Part shown: one piece after another, positions 1 through 11,029 of the stretch
How the letters are laid out: every line of letters starts with the position of its first letter
How positions within the stretch are numbered: the first letter of the stretch is position 1
Source of the DNA: Simmondsia chinensis
Taxonomy: Eukaryota; Streptophyta; Magnoliopsida; Caryophyllales; Simmondsiaceae
Assembly (NCBI GenBank): GCA_018398585.1
Contig: JAGTTD010000014.1
Location: 22,195,387 to 22,259,386 of the forward strand
Direction of reading: 5' to 3'
Length of the DNA: 64,000 nt
Notes under the pieces: generated by a model
Database searches by the model: none
What the model was told of the DNA's origin: nothing
What the model saw: only the letters and a program-made list of their open reading frames with translations
Program-made: the position numbers and the translations under genes

Positions 1-123
1 TAGGAAGACAATATTTGGGATCCGGGTAGTAGGGAAGCTCATAAGTGGGTACAAAGGAGGAAGTTGGGGCAGTTGCATCACGATAAGCCCTGAGATACAC
101 TTCGGGCTTGTTTAGTGGAAGTA

Positions 124-420
124 TGTTATAATTCAGGATCAATCCTGAATTATAACCAAGTAATTGAGAGTTTGACATGAAGGAAGAAGGGAAATAGGGT
201 GATGAAATTGAAGAAGATTAAGATAGAAGATGAGAGTGTATATTTCTTTTTTTATATCCTTCTTACATGCTAAGTATCATATTTATACTATGTATTGGCT
301 AAGTACAAGCACAACTCACAAGTACTAACAAGTATAACATCACAACTTATTCAATTACATTTAAGCAACTATAACTTGCTATACGAATTATACCGTATCA
401 GAACTATCCCGATCATGACA
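124..420 (-). repeat. 3' LTR of the gypsy element
   Basis: Near-identical to 6070-6365 with a few substitutions; it starts TG and ends CA. The purine-rich strand next to it (RC of 421-435, G-rich) is a suitable polypurine tract. The target duplication AAGTA lies at 119-123. Confidence 0.93.
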
Positions 421-437
421 ATTCCACCCCCTCAAGA

Positions 438-1702
438 TCATTCTCGTCCCAAGAATGTTGATGCAGGAAATTGGCTGCGAATGAAGCCAAGGTCTTCCCA
501 ACTAGCTTGTGCAGGACTCAGATTAGCCCAATGAACCAGCACCTCTTGATGCTTCTTTTTTTTAGGTTGCACCAATTTGGACCCAAGAACAGCTGCAGGA
601 CCCTGGACCAGAGAGCCATCATTGTGAACTGCAGGGGGTTCCTTGGAGCTTCCCTTGTCTTCAATCTGGTGTTTCTTAAGGAGAGAAACCTGAAAAACAG
701 GGTGAATTGAGGATGAAGTAGGTAGGTCCAACTTGTAAGCCACCTTCCCTATTCTTTCCAAAATCTTGTAAGGACCAAAGAAACGAGCTCCCAATTTGAC
801 ATTTTTCCTTATGGCCACAGAAGATTGTCTATAAGGCTGAAGCTTGAGGAAAACCATGTCCCCAACCAGAAAAGATCATTCAGTCCTGTTCCTATCAGCA
901 TAAAACTTCATGTGTGACTGAGCCCTCTGCAAATTATCCTTCGGTTGCTGCATAAGCTGTTTCCTTTGAGAAATGAGATCGTTTACTTCTGAAACGTGAG
1001 ATGTCATCCCTTGTAACACCATGGGAGCAGGTGGAGCATAACCATAGAGGGCTTGAAAAGGAGTGGTGCCAATGGAAGAATGGAAATGGGTGTTGTACCA
1101 GTATTCTGCCAGAGCTAGCCATCTCACCCAATGCTTTGGGTAAGTATAAGTCATGCTGTGCAAGTATTGCTCCATGCACTGATTCACTCTTTCAGTCTGA
1201 TCATCAGATTGAGGGTGATATGAAGAGCTGAGAGCCAAAGTGGAACCCCCATCAACAAAAAGAGGTCTGGCCAAAACTGACTGGTAAATATTCTGTCACG
1301 ATCAGATGTGATGGATTGGGGCAATCCATGTAGCTTGTAGATGTTATCCAAGAACACCTTGGCCAGCTTTTCAGCAGCTATGGGATGATTCAGAGCTACA
1401 AAGTGGCTGAATTTGGTGAATCGATCCACCACAACCCATATAATCTCCTTCCCATTAGATTTAGGCAATCCCTCCACAAAATCCTTGCTTATGTGTTGCC
1501 ACGCCTCGTCAAGAATTGGGAGAGGTTGTAACAAGCCAGGGTACTGCACACGTTCTGACTTTGTTCTTTGGCATACATCACAGCCCTGAGCTAAAGCTTT
1601 CACAGCCTTCTTCATTCCTAACCAGCTGAAATATTGTTTGAGCCTTCTATAAGTGCCATCTATACCTGAATGACCACCCCAAGCTGAAGAATGAAAGGCC
1701 AA
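438..1702 (-). pseudogene. gypsy integrase and chromodomain-like C-terminus, frameshifted
   Basis: Three successive reading frames cover the integrase. The N-terminal zinc-binding HHCC region includes GGHSG and CDVCQRTK. The catalytic core includes VVVDRFTKFSHF, the LHGLPQSITSDRD segment, and after a frameshift near 1270 the SSYHPQSDDQTERVNQ segment with the last acidic region. The C-terminal part has LGARFFGPYKILERIG and then VLVHWANLSPAQASWED, which matches the degenerate chromodomain found at the end of plant chromovirus integrases. A chromodomain would direct integration to heterochromatin. The breaks near 1270 and 870 make it inactive. Confidence 0.88.
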
Positions 1703-1924
1703 TATAATCTATCTTCTCAAATTTGGGGCTGTGCCCACATAAATTCTTCCTTTAATTCTCACAATGCCATTCAATACTGATATGTCATCAGATGTTTTAG
1801 AAAGGGAATTGATGGCATAGGCTGTAATGCAATCAGAGGCAAATTTATCTCCTACATAACTTTTGTAAATCTCCTCCATCCATGCTGGAAGAACACAAGA
1901 GGTGGCTGCACAAGAACCTTCCAT

Positions 1925-4143
1925 TTCTGCTCTCGATCTGCGAGAAAGAGCATCTGCTGCCATATTTTCCCTTCCCTTGCGGTATTCAATAGAATAATTG
2001 AGGCCTAGCATCCTTAAGAGCCCCCTCTTCTGTATCCTAGTGGTGATTTTCTACTCAAGGAGGTGTTTGAGGCTCTGGTGGTCTGTTCTGATGATGAAAT
2101 GGTATCCCTCCAAGTAATGCCTCCATTTCTTTACAGCTAGCAGAATGGCCAAATACTCCTTCTCATATATGGAGAGCTGTTGATGTCTTGGACTCAGTCC
2201 CTGACTGATAAAAGCAATGGGCCTGCCGTGTTGTGAAAGAACTTCACCAATGCCAGAGCTGTTAGCATCAGTTTCTAAGGTAAAGGGATGCTAAAAATCA
2301 GGCATGGCAAGCACTGGGGCTGAACACATGGCTAGCTTGAGCCTTTCTAAAGCATCTTGAGCTTCTCCAGACCATTCAAAAGCATCTTTCTTCAGCAAAT
2401 TGGTGAGAGGTTTTAGCCAGAATTCCATAGCCTGCAATGAATTTTCTGTAGTAACCCATTAGGCCTAAGAATCCCCTCTATTGTTTGATGTTTTGGGGAG
2501 TAGGCCAATCCCTCATAGCTTGCACCTTGTTGGGATCAGTAGCTACTCCTTCCTTTGACACAATGTGCCCCAGGTATTCGACTTGGGTTTGAGCAAACGA
2601 ACATTTTGCAAGCTTGGCAAATAGCTTATTCTGTCGCAATATGGTAAAGACTTGTCTCAAATGACTGATGTGAGCATCCAAGGAAGAGCTGTACACCAAA
2701 ATGTCATAAAAAAAGACTAACACGAACCTCCTCAGCTGTTCCGTAAACACCCAATTCATCACTGCTTGAAAGGTTGCTGGAGCATTTGTCAAACCAAAAG
2801 GCATGACTACGAACTCATAATGACTATGGTGAGTCCTGAACAGCGGCGGATCCAGGATTTTGGTGTAGGGGGGGCTTGAATAAAAAATAATAAATTACAT
2901 AATAAAAATTATTAAAAAATTCACCATTGACATTTTTTAATAGTTTCACAACTCAAAAAAAAATAGAGAAAGCACATTCAATCAAACTAGGGAAGTACTA
3001 TAAAAACTAAAAAACTACAAAAAATAATATCTCTATATCTTAATTCTTAAATTACTATAAAATAAACATATTATTAAGGTAAAGTTAACATAAGAAGATA
3101 AATTATTATAACAAAAATTATTATCACCAATATAAACTAAAACACAGCTAAGCATTTACAAACAACCCCTTTGAGTTTTCATAGTTTGGAATCGTTCCAT
3201 AATTATTTCAAAACTTGAACATAGTTAGCTCTGTTATAAAACAAGAATAATTGTCAACCGATTTATATACTAATAACAAATATCAAGCAACAACGACCTT
3301 ATTATTCCAAACTCGAGAAAGGTTTTGAACTTGGAGACGAGTAATTATTTTTCAATTAAGGAAAAAATTAACATCTCTTACTAAAATTTATAAAATTAGA
3401 ATTTTAATTAGAGAAATATGAGATGAAAACTTAAAAAGTATTGTATATTAAGTAAATAGGATAAAAAATTAACAAAACTTACATTAAAGATGGTCGGTGC
3501 GTGGCGGGTGGTGCAAGGCGGAGCTGCAGTGGTGGCGGAGGCGGCGAACTGGTGGGCCAAGCCGGGCTCGGTGGCGGGGGCGGCGTGCATGGGGTGGTGG
3601 TGGAGGAGGGGGGGTCGGGGAGGGGGGCTGTTAGGTTAGGTTATTATTAAATTTAACCTTCTTTTAATTAAAAAAAAAGGATTTGAACAAAAAAAAAAAG
3701 GGGGACAAAAAAATGGCCTATGCTGGGGTTTGAACCCAGGCATTCCGAATCACAGTTGGAGCTATTGACCACCAAACCAAAACCATCATGTCTGATTTCT
3801 GCTTCTTCATAGTAAACTTTATCCTAAAATTCAGGGGGTGCTAATCCCCCCTAGATCCGCTGCTGGTCCTGAAAGTAGTTTTGGGAATGTCTTCATCCCT
3901 CACTCGAATCTGATGATAGCCTTGTCTCAAATCTAACTTGGAATAGTACTGAGACCCTTTTAGCTCATCAAGTAAATCATCAATGATAGGTATGGGAAAC
4001 TTGTCCTTCACTGTGAGGGAGTTCAGATGCCTGTAGTCCACACACATACGAGCAGTTCCATCTTTCTTCTTCACAAGGATCACTGGAGAAGCAAATGGGC
4101 TATAACTATGCGTTACAAACTTGGATTTCAACAATGTTTCCAC
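1925..4143 (-). pseudogene. gypsy reverse transcriptase-RNase H, split by a hAT element
   Basis: The upstream half (4143-3874) shows [19 protein letters not shown] and [14 protein letters not shown]. After the hAT element, 2832-2480 continues with [13 protein letters not shown] and the active-site strand. RNase H follows (about 2330-1930), with ETDANSSGIG, YEKEYLAI and TDHQSLKHLLE, then AADALSRR. The active site reads FFYDILVYS where the family has FFDDIL, so the first of the paired catalytic aspartates is Tyr. With in-frame stops (for example near 2460 and 2295) and the insertion, this is a dead polymerase. Confidence 0.9.
2841..3865. mobile_element. Non-autonomous hAT element, 1,025 bp, inside gypsy RT
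   Basis: An exact 8-bp duplication GTCCTGAA flanks it (2833-2840 and 3866-3873). The terminal inverted repeats are CAGCGGCGGATCCAGG on the left and, reverse-complemented, CAGCAGCGGATCTAGG on the right. An 8-bp duplication with CAG-type termini identifies the hAT superfamily. No transposase is visible. The interior is AT-rich except for a GC-rich patch (3490-3620) and a tRNA-like stretch at 3716-3790. Removing it restores continuous RT homology, so it inserted after the gypsy element. Confidence 0.93.
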
Positions 4144-4606
4144 CTACACTTCAATTTCGTTCTTCTGTGAATGAGGATACTTGTAAGGCCTTAGGTTTAC
4201 AGGGTCTACTGAGCCTTCAAGGGAATAGCATGGTCTAGAGCCCTCCGGGGAGGCGGTGCTGTGGGCATAGCAAATATATCCTTGAACTCTAACAACAATG
4301 TCTCAATTTGGGGGTCTCGAATCTTTGGAGCTGTTGCAGGTTCTGCAGAGATAGCATTAAGCTGGCCTGTCCACTGACACCCTTCTTTTCTCAGCAATTT
4401 CTCAAGCTTACTTACTTTCATGAGCTGCAAGCTTCCTTTCTCCATGATTCCTTGTAACACCACTCGCTTCCCCTTTCTATCAAAAGAGACTGAAAGCTGT
4501 GCAAATCAAACACTAAAGGGCTGATCGTCTTCATCCAATCCACACCCAAAACCATGTCACAGCCCCCAAGCTTGTGTACTCTGAAATCATACCCAAATGT
4601 GTGTCC

Positions 4607-6007
4607 CTACATACACCATTTGAATTCCTTACATTTCATTTGAGTGATCATGGAATTGCCATCAGCTATGGTAACAGCTAGGGGGCTAGTCTTGATCATC
4701 TCATGCCCCACAACCTTCACAATTTTCGGATCAACAAAGCTGTGTGTGCTGCCACTATCGATCAAAAGCAATAACTGCTTTTGTCCAGCTTCACCCTTGA
4801 TCCGAATGGTGTTGTGGGAGCCATTTCCTGTGAGTGCACGAACAGAAATCTCCATCTCATCAAGATCTCCATCCCCAATCTCATCCTCCCACTGTTGTTC
4901 AGTTGTTTCATCTTCAGATAAGTCGTCCTCTAACTCACCAGATTCCATTCCAGACACAGCCATCAGATGCTTGGGATTACACCTATGTCCATAAAAGTAT
5001 TTCTGTTTACAACAAAAGCACAGCCTCTGATTTTTCCTATCCTCATTACCAGCAGGCTTAGCTGTAGAACCTGAAGCACCCTGTTGCTGAGTTAACCTAA
5101 GCACAGATCTTGTTCTAGGAACATCAGGACTGGATAAAACAGTTGCCTCCATCAATTTAGCCTTAGTAAAGGCTTGGGACAAGGATACAGGGTTTAAGGC
5201 CTTGACCAAGTTCTTGATTCTTGGTTTGAGGCCACTAATAAAGCTAGAGATGTAATAGGATTCATGAGCTCCCCGGCACACAGATAGCATCCTAGCACGC
5301 AAGTTCTCAAACTTGGTCATATAATCCTTCACAGATGAGGTTTGAACTAGCTTATTGAAGTGATCAATCACCTCTCCCGGATCCTCCTCTCCATATCTTT
5401 CACAGAATTCATTCACAAAATCATCCCAAGTTAAATCAGGACAACTACGGATCAAGCTATAATACGAGGTCTCATGATCACCTTGTAAATAAACAGCAGC
5501 TAATTCAACCTTCTCTAGTTCATCAGTGTGATAAAATTTAAAGTACCTTTCGCACCTTTTGATCCAAGATTGCGGATTCTTTCCATCAAATGTGTCTATC
5601 TCCACGCGAGGTTGTCTAGGTGCCAGTGTCCTAGCTGCGATCGATCCTTGTTCATTGGATCCAGCTGATTGAGAAGAAGCAGGATCTGGTGGTCTATCGG
5701 GCTGGCGAACAGGAGAAAGCAACCCTGCTCCAACCGGTAGCTGTTGACGATCAAATTGTTGCTGTAAACCTTGAATTCGAGCTTCCAGCTGCTGAGAGTG
5801 TTGATCCAACCTCTCAACGATCTTCTGATCTTGGTTTAGCTGCAATGTCGTAAACATTTCCTGCATTTGGATTCGCAATTGCTTAAACTGATTGATCTCA
5901 CTTGCAGGACGCGGGTTAGTACTCACAGCTGTAGCACAACTTGGATTAGCAGTAGTTGCGGCTGCTGCAACGGCAGCAGCGCCAGCTCTGGTTGTCACTC
6001 CGGCCAT
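4607..6007 (-). pseudogene. gypsy gag-protease ORF, ending early
   Basis: About 466 residues from the ATG at 6007, just inside the primer site; an upstream ATG at 6088 lies inside the LTR and is unlikely. An Ala-rich N-terminus and a Gln-rich coiled segment lead into the retrotransposon gag domain (IDTFDGKNPQSWIKRCERYF, about residues 165-185). A gag zinc knuckle follows (CFCCKQKYFYGHRC). The aspartic protease has LLLLIDSGSTHSF. A stop at 4607 cuts the protease short; its continuation is readable further along but interrupted by stops. Confidence 0.88.
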
Positions 6008-6055
6008 CTGAGCTGATCTTCTCCTCTTGGTCAGATGAACAGCAGCTAATGCAAA

Positions 6056-6067
6056 GCTCTGATACCA
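6056..6067 (-). other. Primer binding site, tRNA-iMet
   Basis: The minus strand reads TGGTATCAGAGC two bases inside the 5' LTR. This is the complement of the 3' end of initiator tRNA-Met used by many plant LTR retrotransposons. Confidence 0.92.
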
Positions 6068-6069
6068 AT

Positions 6070-6365
6070 TGTTATAATTCAGGATCAATCCTGAATTATA
6101 GCCAAGTAATTGAGAGTTTGAGATGAGGGAAGAAGGGAATAGGCTGAGGAGATAGAAGAAGATTAAGATAGAAGATGAGAGTGTATATTTCTTTTTTTAT
6201 ATCCTTCTTACATGCTAAGTATCATATTTATACTATGTATTGGCTAAGTACAAGCACAACTTACAAGTATTAACAAGTATAACATCACAACTTATTCAAT
6301 TACATTTAATCAACTATAACTTGCTATAAGAACTATCCTGTATAAGAACTATCCCGGTCATGACA
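6070..6365 (-). repeat. 5' LTR of the gypsy element
   Basis: Partner of 124-420. It is followed by the duplication AAGTA at 6366-6370. The two LTRs differ at only a few positions, so the insertion is not very old despite the broken coding region. Confidence 0.93.
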
Positions 6366-6370
6366 AAGTA

Positions 6371-6909
6371 CATACAAGTTACATTAAGTCCAGAAATATA
6401 ATAGGCATCGGTTTGGGATATATCTTGAAGAAAACTGGATGTCAAACAAATTTAAAAGAACGATAAGGATGAAAAGAGTTACCCTTACTATATGGCTCAT
6501 GCTTATTTGAGTTGAGATAATCCAACTCTGAGGTTGAAAAATAATTGGACATGAGGGTGATAGTGGGTATAGTAGACATATGGACGTTGATAAGGTGACA
6601 AATAAAATCAAACTAGGGTTGCGGACATATGAAGTGTTTGAACGGGGGTTAAGGTTTCGTGAAGGACAACTATCAAAAGGATTGGGGGTTGTTTCGTGGC
6701 TATAAACTCAAATTGATCTGGGGTTTTGGTTTGATTTTGCTTTTTCAAGTGGGGAATAGGGTCGATTTGGGGAACAAATCAAGGGTAAATCATGGTCCTA
6801 GGGTTCGAACTATAAGGTTTTGAGTTCTCTAGGGTTTCAATGTTGGGCTCAAATGGGGTTTAGGTTTCTTGTGCGATGATGGTGATGGTGTTTCATGGGT
6901 AGTGGTGGC
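6371..6909. other. Non-coding flank, no gene seen
   Basis: G/T-rich sequence with repeated 'ggggtt' words and no coding similarity that I recognise. Similar composition continues after 9355, which fits one stretch split by the possible solo LTR. Confidence 0.5.
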
Positions 6910-7733
6910 AGAGGTGTAAGAAATTTAAATTTTAAGGCATAAGTAAATGTAAGAAATCAGCATTTTGCTTAATAAGAAGAAGAAAAAAATTCAGCATTTT
7001 GCTTCTTTGAACACCCAAAAAAAAAAAAAAAAAAAAAAAAAAATCGCAAACCCTTCCTTATAAATACCCCTCATCATCTCTTCTGTTAAATCATCCAAAA
7101 ATAAAACTGTGAATAAGAGTTGAGGGAGAAGAGAGAGTCTAAGTTTGTGCTTGGGATATTAGGAAAGCTTTGTTTCTTCTAATAAGTAATTTGTTCGTTA
7201 ACTCTTTTGTTCTTTTGCTAAAATGTCAAGTGATTTTGATATATTTGTTTGTATCCAAGTTCTTTGAGAGACTTCCCCTTATACACCACATGTTTACCCC
7301 TCTATGTGTTTAAAATTACAATGGGATTAGACATGCTTGACTAAGTTTGTGGAATATGGAATTTAACATTGGCTATGTTATATTGCTTAAATTTGTGGTA
7401 TTTCAAAAATATGATTTCAATCATGTTCTATAATGTGCAAATATGAAATACATTTTTTATGCTTTGTTTTGTGGGTTGCGCCCTACAATGATGGGAAAAG
7501 ACATCTTTGAGCCCTCGATGGGGGATTATACCATCTTTGTTAATAGGGCACTATTTGGAACTTTTCTTTTAACCCGTAATTGGCCGGGGACCCAATTATG
7601 ATAGCCAATTCTGAGCCCAGTTGCACGAATTATATGCAGCCATAACCAAAAGGCTTAAGGCCTAAGAGTGCAGTTGATGCGTTCTTAAGTTTTTGGGATA
7701 AAATCTTTAGTAAGCGACTTTGGTTATGTTTTT

Positions 7734-7858
7734 TTTACTTGGAAACAACCTCTCATTAGGGTATCTTCCTGATGGGGTAAGGCTACGTACATCCTCCCCC
7801 TCCCAGACCCTGCTCACGCGGGAGTCTTTGTGGCACTGGGCCTGTTGTTGTTGTTGTT
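7734..7858 (+). mobile_element. Short RTE-type LINE 3' tail, or SINE tail
   Basis: Flanked by an 18-bp direct duplication GACTTTGGTTATGTTTTT (7716-7733 and 7859-7876). It carries the RTE 3' end seen throughout the window: aacaacctctc, GGGGTAAGGCTACGTACATC, GTGGCACTGG, then (GTT)n. Its 5' end falls at nearly the same RTE position as the tail of the 5S-headed elements, so it could be a truncated member of that family. Confidence 0.85.
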
Positions 7859-7903
7859 GACTTTGGTTATGTTTTTGAAATATGTTCCATGTCTTTTAAG
7901 TGA

Positions 7904-9021
7904 GGGCAAAATATAGTAAAACCAGCTGAACTTTGTAATTACTCACAATACACCCACTGCACTTTCAATTTCAAAAAATAGCCCCCTAAACTTTGCAAAT
8001 TAACACAATACACCTTATGCATTTTCAATTTCATAAAATCGCTCCATTAACTTTGTTATTACACATAAGTCACCCCTCGAATTTTGTTACTAAACATAAC
8101 ACACCCCTTAAACATGTATAAATTTCAAAAAGAAAAAGTATGAAATCAAAAAATTTGAATAAATTATGAAAGATATTTTTTGGAAAAAGTATGAAAAAAA
8201 TATAATAATAATTTTAAATTTTATTTTTCAATATTTTTAAAAGAATATTTTTTTTTTGTATTTATTTTCAAATTTTTAATTTCGTATATTTTTTTAGTTT
8301 TAAATTTTTAATCTGATTTTAGAATTTATTTTTAAAAAATTATTATATATCCTCTTATAGTATTTTTTATGAAAATCTAAAAAATATTTAATTATCTTCT
8401 AAATTTATAATATTTTTACTCTATTATTTAAAATAATTATTTTTGTAAATATCAAAAACTTCTCTTATCTTTTACCTAGAAATATAAAGCTCATACCTTT
8501 TGTCTAAAAATATAATTTTCTATCTTTTGTATAAAACTAAAAAATCCCTGATTTGTAATTTGATACAAAATTCTTACCTTTCATCTAAAAACATAAATTT
8601 CTATATTTTGTATAAAACTAGGAAATCCTTGATTTTTAATTTGATGGATTTTTTTATTTTAAATTTATTATTCTAATTTTTATTAAAGTTTAAAATTTTG
8701 CTAAATATTTTTTCATAATTTGTTTTAATTTTTTAAATTTTAAATTTATTAATATCTAAGGGATGAGTTGTGTTGGGTAATAAAGTTCGAGGGTGAATTG
8801 TGTGTAATAACAAAATTCAGGGGGCTATTTTGTGAAATTAAAAGTGCAAGGGGTATGTTGTGTTAATTTGCAAAGTTCAAGGGGCTATTTTTGAAATTGA
8901 AAGTACAGGGGGTGTGTTGTGTTTAATTATAATGTCCAAGGGGTTATTTTTCAAAATTGCAAGTGCAAAGAGTATGTTGTGATTAATTGCAAAGTTTAGG
9001 GGGTCTTACTATATTTTGCCC
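7904..9021. mobile_element. Mutator-like MITE with long inverted repeats, 1,118 bp
   Basis: The arms are several hundred bases long and imperfect. The left begins GGGCAAAATATAGTAAAACC and the right ends with its inverse (CTTACTATATTTTGCCC). Inside, both arms repeat the phrase 'caaactttg...gggggctattttgtgaaattgaaagtgca'. The 9-bp flanks TTTAAGTGA and TTTAAATAA agree at 7 of 9. There is no ORF. Long TIRs with a 9-bp duplication are typical of Mutator-like elements. Confidence 0.75.
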
Positions 9022-9689
9022 TTTAAATAATGCTTGATCCTTGTTTTGTTGACGGGTTTGTTACTTGCTGAGCTTTATGCTTACCCTGCTATTTAACAAT
9101 TTTAGATAAGGCATAATTGAAGTGGTTACAACCTTAGAAGGCTTTCTTTTACGTTTTATGAGTTAGTAGTTCAATTATATAGGATTATGTTTACTTCTTG
9201 GAAGTCTTAGCCGTTTTGTTTTGAGTTTTGAACTCCAAGGGATTGTATCGTATATTATCCATTCTTAGTATTCCTCCTATAAGGACCATTGGTTCCCTTG
9301 TTGGCTTATAAGTCATTGGCCCATTTTTTGCTATGTTTGGAGTCGTGGCAGGAGGTTTGGGGGTGAAGCGTCAGCAGCAGGCAGCACACAAATCGAAGAT
9401 AGTTTGTGGCCTGGGGTTTCTTGAACATGCATCTTCGAAGCTAGGTTGGAATGGGGGGTTGGGGTTTTGGGGTTGGTGGAAGGGGTGTTTTGCGGGTGTT
9501 GGGTGATGGAGGCTTGGTGGTGAAGCGTTGGTGGTGCTGGTGGTCGCTGCTGCTGGGTGATTGTTATTGGCTGTTTTTTTCATCTTCTTTTTTTTTTTTT
9601 TGGTGACTAAGGTTTCTTTTTGGATGTTGATAGGGTTCTTTTGGGGGGGTTTAGTATTACTAATTAATGATAGGTAATGCTACCAGTAC

Positions 9690-9897
9690 AACCAACAACA
9701 ACAACAACAAAAGCAACAATGTAGTGCCTCAAAGAGGCTCCCGCTAAGGCAAGGTGTGAGAGAGTAAGATGTACGTAGCCTTACCCCTACAGCGTGCTAG
9801 CCTATAGAGGCTGTTTCTGAAGGGCTAAACGCTTAAATTCGAAGTTCTATTGGGATTTGGTGCATTGTTGCTGGTATGATCGCACCCACTAATACAA
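9690..9897 (-). mobile_element. SINE-like chimera: truncated 5S rRNA head, RTE LINE tail
   Basis: Read on the minus strand, the first ~75 nt (9897 down to ~9823) match the start of plant 5S rRNA: GGGTGCGATCATACCAGCA, then CCAAATCCCAATAGAACTTCG and TTTAAGCGTTTAG, covering the A-box region. The 5S part then stops and joins the RTE 3' end (CAGAAACAGCCTC, GGGGTAAGGCTACGTACATC, GAGGCACTA, (GTT)n). The 5S C-box half is missing. The target duplication is unclear (AGTACAA / AATACAA at best). Compare 43230-43441. Confidence 0.75.
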
Positions 9898-10353
9898 TGT
9901 GGTAATGGTGGGGAACGATACTACTCAAGGATAGTATCGCCCATAGGCAGCGGTACTAGGACGGCGGCTACGACTGTCCAAAACTGTAGATCTGATACCT
10001 AATTTATGTAGCACAAATTGCTACGCAAAAACTCAACTCAACTTTATTTCTTCAAAACTTCGAAACTAATGAATTATAAAACTATATTTATTGAAAAAGC
10101 TAAACCTTATGCATAACTAAAGAGAAACTACTGCTCTAAGATATAAAGAACTAAATTGTCCTATTAACCAAAATAATGATAAACAAAATATCTAAGTGGC
10201 TAAAAAGATATGTTACTATTCTAATTCTATCAAATAGTCTATCAAAATCTATTAAAACATTATGTCTTTTACAATCATTAAACATCTTCTTTCGTGTTGC
10301 ATCAATTGACCTTCTGCATTCGTGGTATTTCGGTCTCATTTCATCTTGTCTTT

Positions 10354-10766
10354 GGCCAGAAAAGAGATGGATGGAGCTGACCCGAAACGATCTCACCCAC
10401 CTAAACCTACAGGAGGAGATGGCTTTAGATAAGGGTCAGCGTAGGGGTAGTCGATGTCGCAGTTTAGAATTGAGGAGCATATTTTAGCACTAGTGCCCCT
10501 AGGCTTACTTGTTTGCCTGTGTGATTTACTTGATATATCTGGGAGGTGTTTATGGCCTATTGCTGCTTCATGCTTTATGCCATTATGCTTGTATGCCCTT
10601 ATGATTTGCTTTATGCTTTATACTTCATGCTTGTATGCTTTTCAGGTTGGGGGTCCTCGGGGGGTAAGGCTGCGTGCATCCTCCCCCCCCCCCCCAAAAA
10701 GAACCCCCAACAAAGACCCTGTACATGTGGGAGCCCTTGAGGCACTGGGTCAGTGGTTGTTGTTGT
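10354..10766 (+). mobile_element. 5'-truncated RTE LINE, 413 bp
   Basis: A 14-bp target duplication TTCATCYTGTCTTT flanks it (10340-10353, 10767-10780; one mismatch). It holds the end of the RTE ORF (the RWMELTRNDLTHLNLQEEMA phrase), the stop, the 3' untranslated region with a C11 run, and the GTT-rich end. Confidence 0.85.
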
Positions 10767-11029
10767 TCATCCTGTCTTTCTTTTGTTGTTATTAACTACC
10801 CATGGAGTTCCAACCAGAAATTTATGGCATATCTGATGTCACTACAACACTGATGCTTGTTCCCTTCATGGAATAGTTGAAGTAGAACTTTTTCTGGGAT
10901 CAAGTTGGTGGCTGCCTCCATATGTTCTAAACTGGCTTTTGTTACTGGAGCCAAGTGGGTGATATCCTGGTGATACGAGGAATGATTGATTTGATTAACT
11001 GAGTATTGGATTCCTTTTGGGAATTGCAG

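Larger units (their letters stand above)
124..6365 (-). mobile_element. Ty3/gypsy chromovirus, defective, with a nested hAT insertion
   Basis: The boundaries are seen directly. Two ~297-bp LTRs (124-420 and 6070-6365) begin TGTTATAATTC and end CATGACA, and both sides carry the 5-bp duplication AAGTA (119-123, 6366-6370). Read on the minus strand the order is 5' LTR, primer site, gag, protease, reverse transcriptase, RNase H, integrase, chromodomain-like tail, 3' LTR, which is the Ty3/gypsy order. Without the hAT insertion and its duplication the element is about 5.2 kb. Short LTRs, the iMet primer site and the chromodomain-like end suggest a Reina-type chromovirus (inference). Stops and frameshifts in gag-pol and a changed catalytic residue in RT make it non-autonomous. 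It probably sits in a MON2 intron. Confidence 0.93.
6915..9350 (+). mobile_element. Possible solo LTR carrying two later insertions
   Basis: Tentative. It starts TGTAAGAAATT and ends GTGGCA, with AGAGG at 6910-6914 and GGAGG at 9351-9355 (4 of 5 bases alike). A TATA box (TATAAATA, 7059-7066) follows a long A-run and precedes a pyrimidine-rich leader, as in an LTR promoter. Subtracting the RTE tail at 7734 and the MITE at 7904 leaves about 1.17 kb, a normal LTR size. No partner LTR or internal region is present. The ordinary alternative is unrelated intron sequence. Confidence 0.35.

Noticed and set aside
3716..3790. Possible tRNA gene on the minus strand (GGTTCAAACCC T-loop-like sequence)
   Set aside because: No acceptor stem, anticodon arm or terminator can be drawn; it lies inside a hAT element. 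Kept only as a finding about Pol III-like boxes.
9371..9583. 70-residue Asn/Pro-rich ORF on the minus strand
   Set aside because: Simple-sequence composition in non-coding flank, no domain and no conserved start context.
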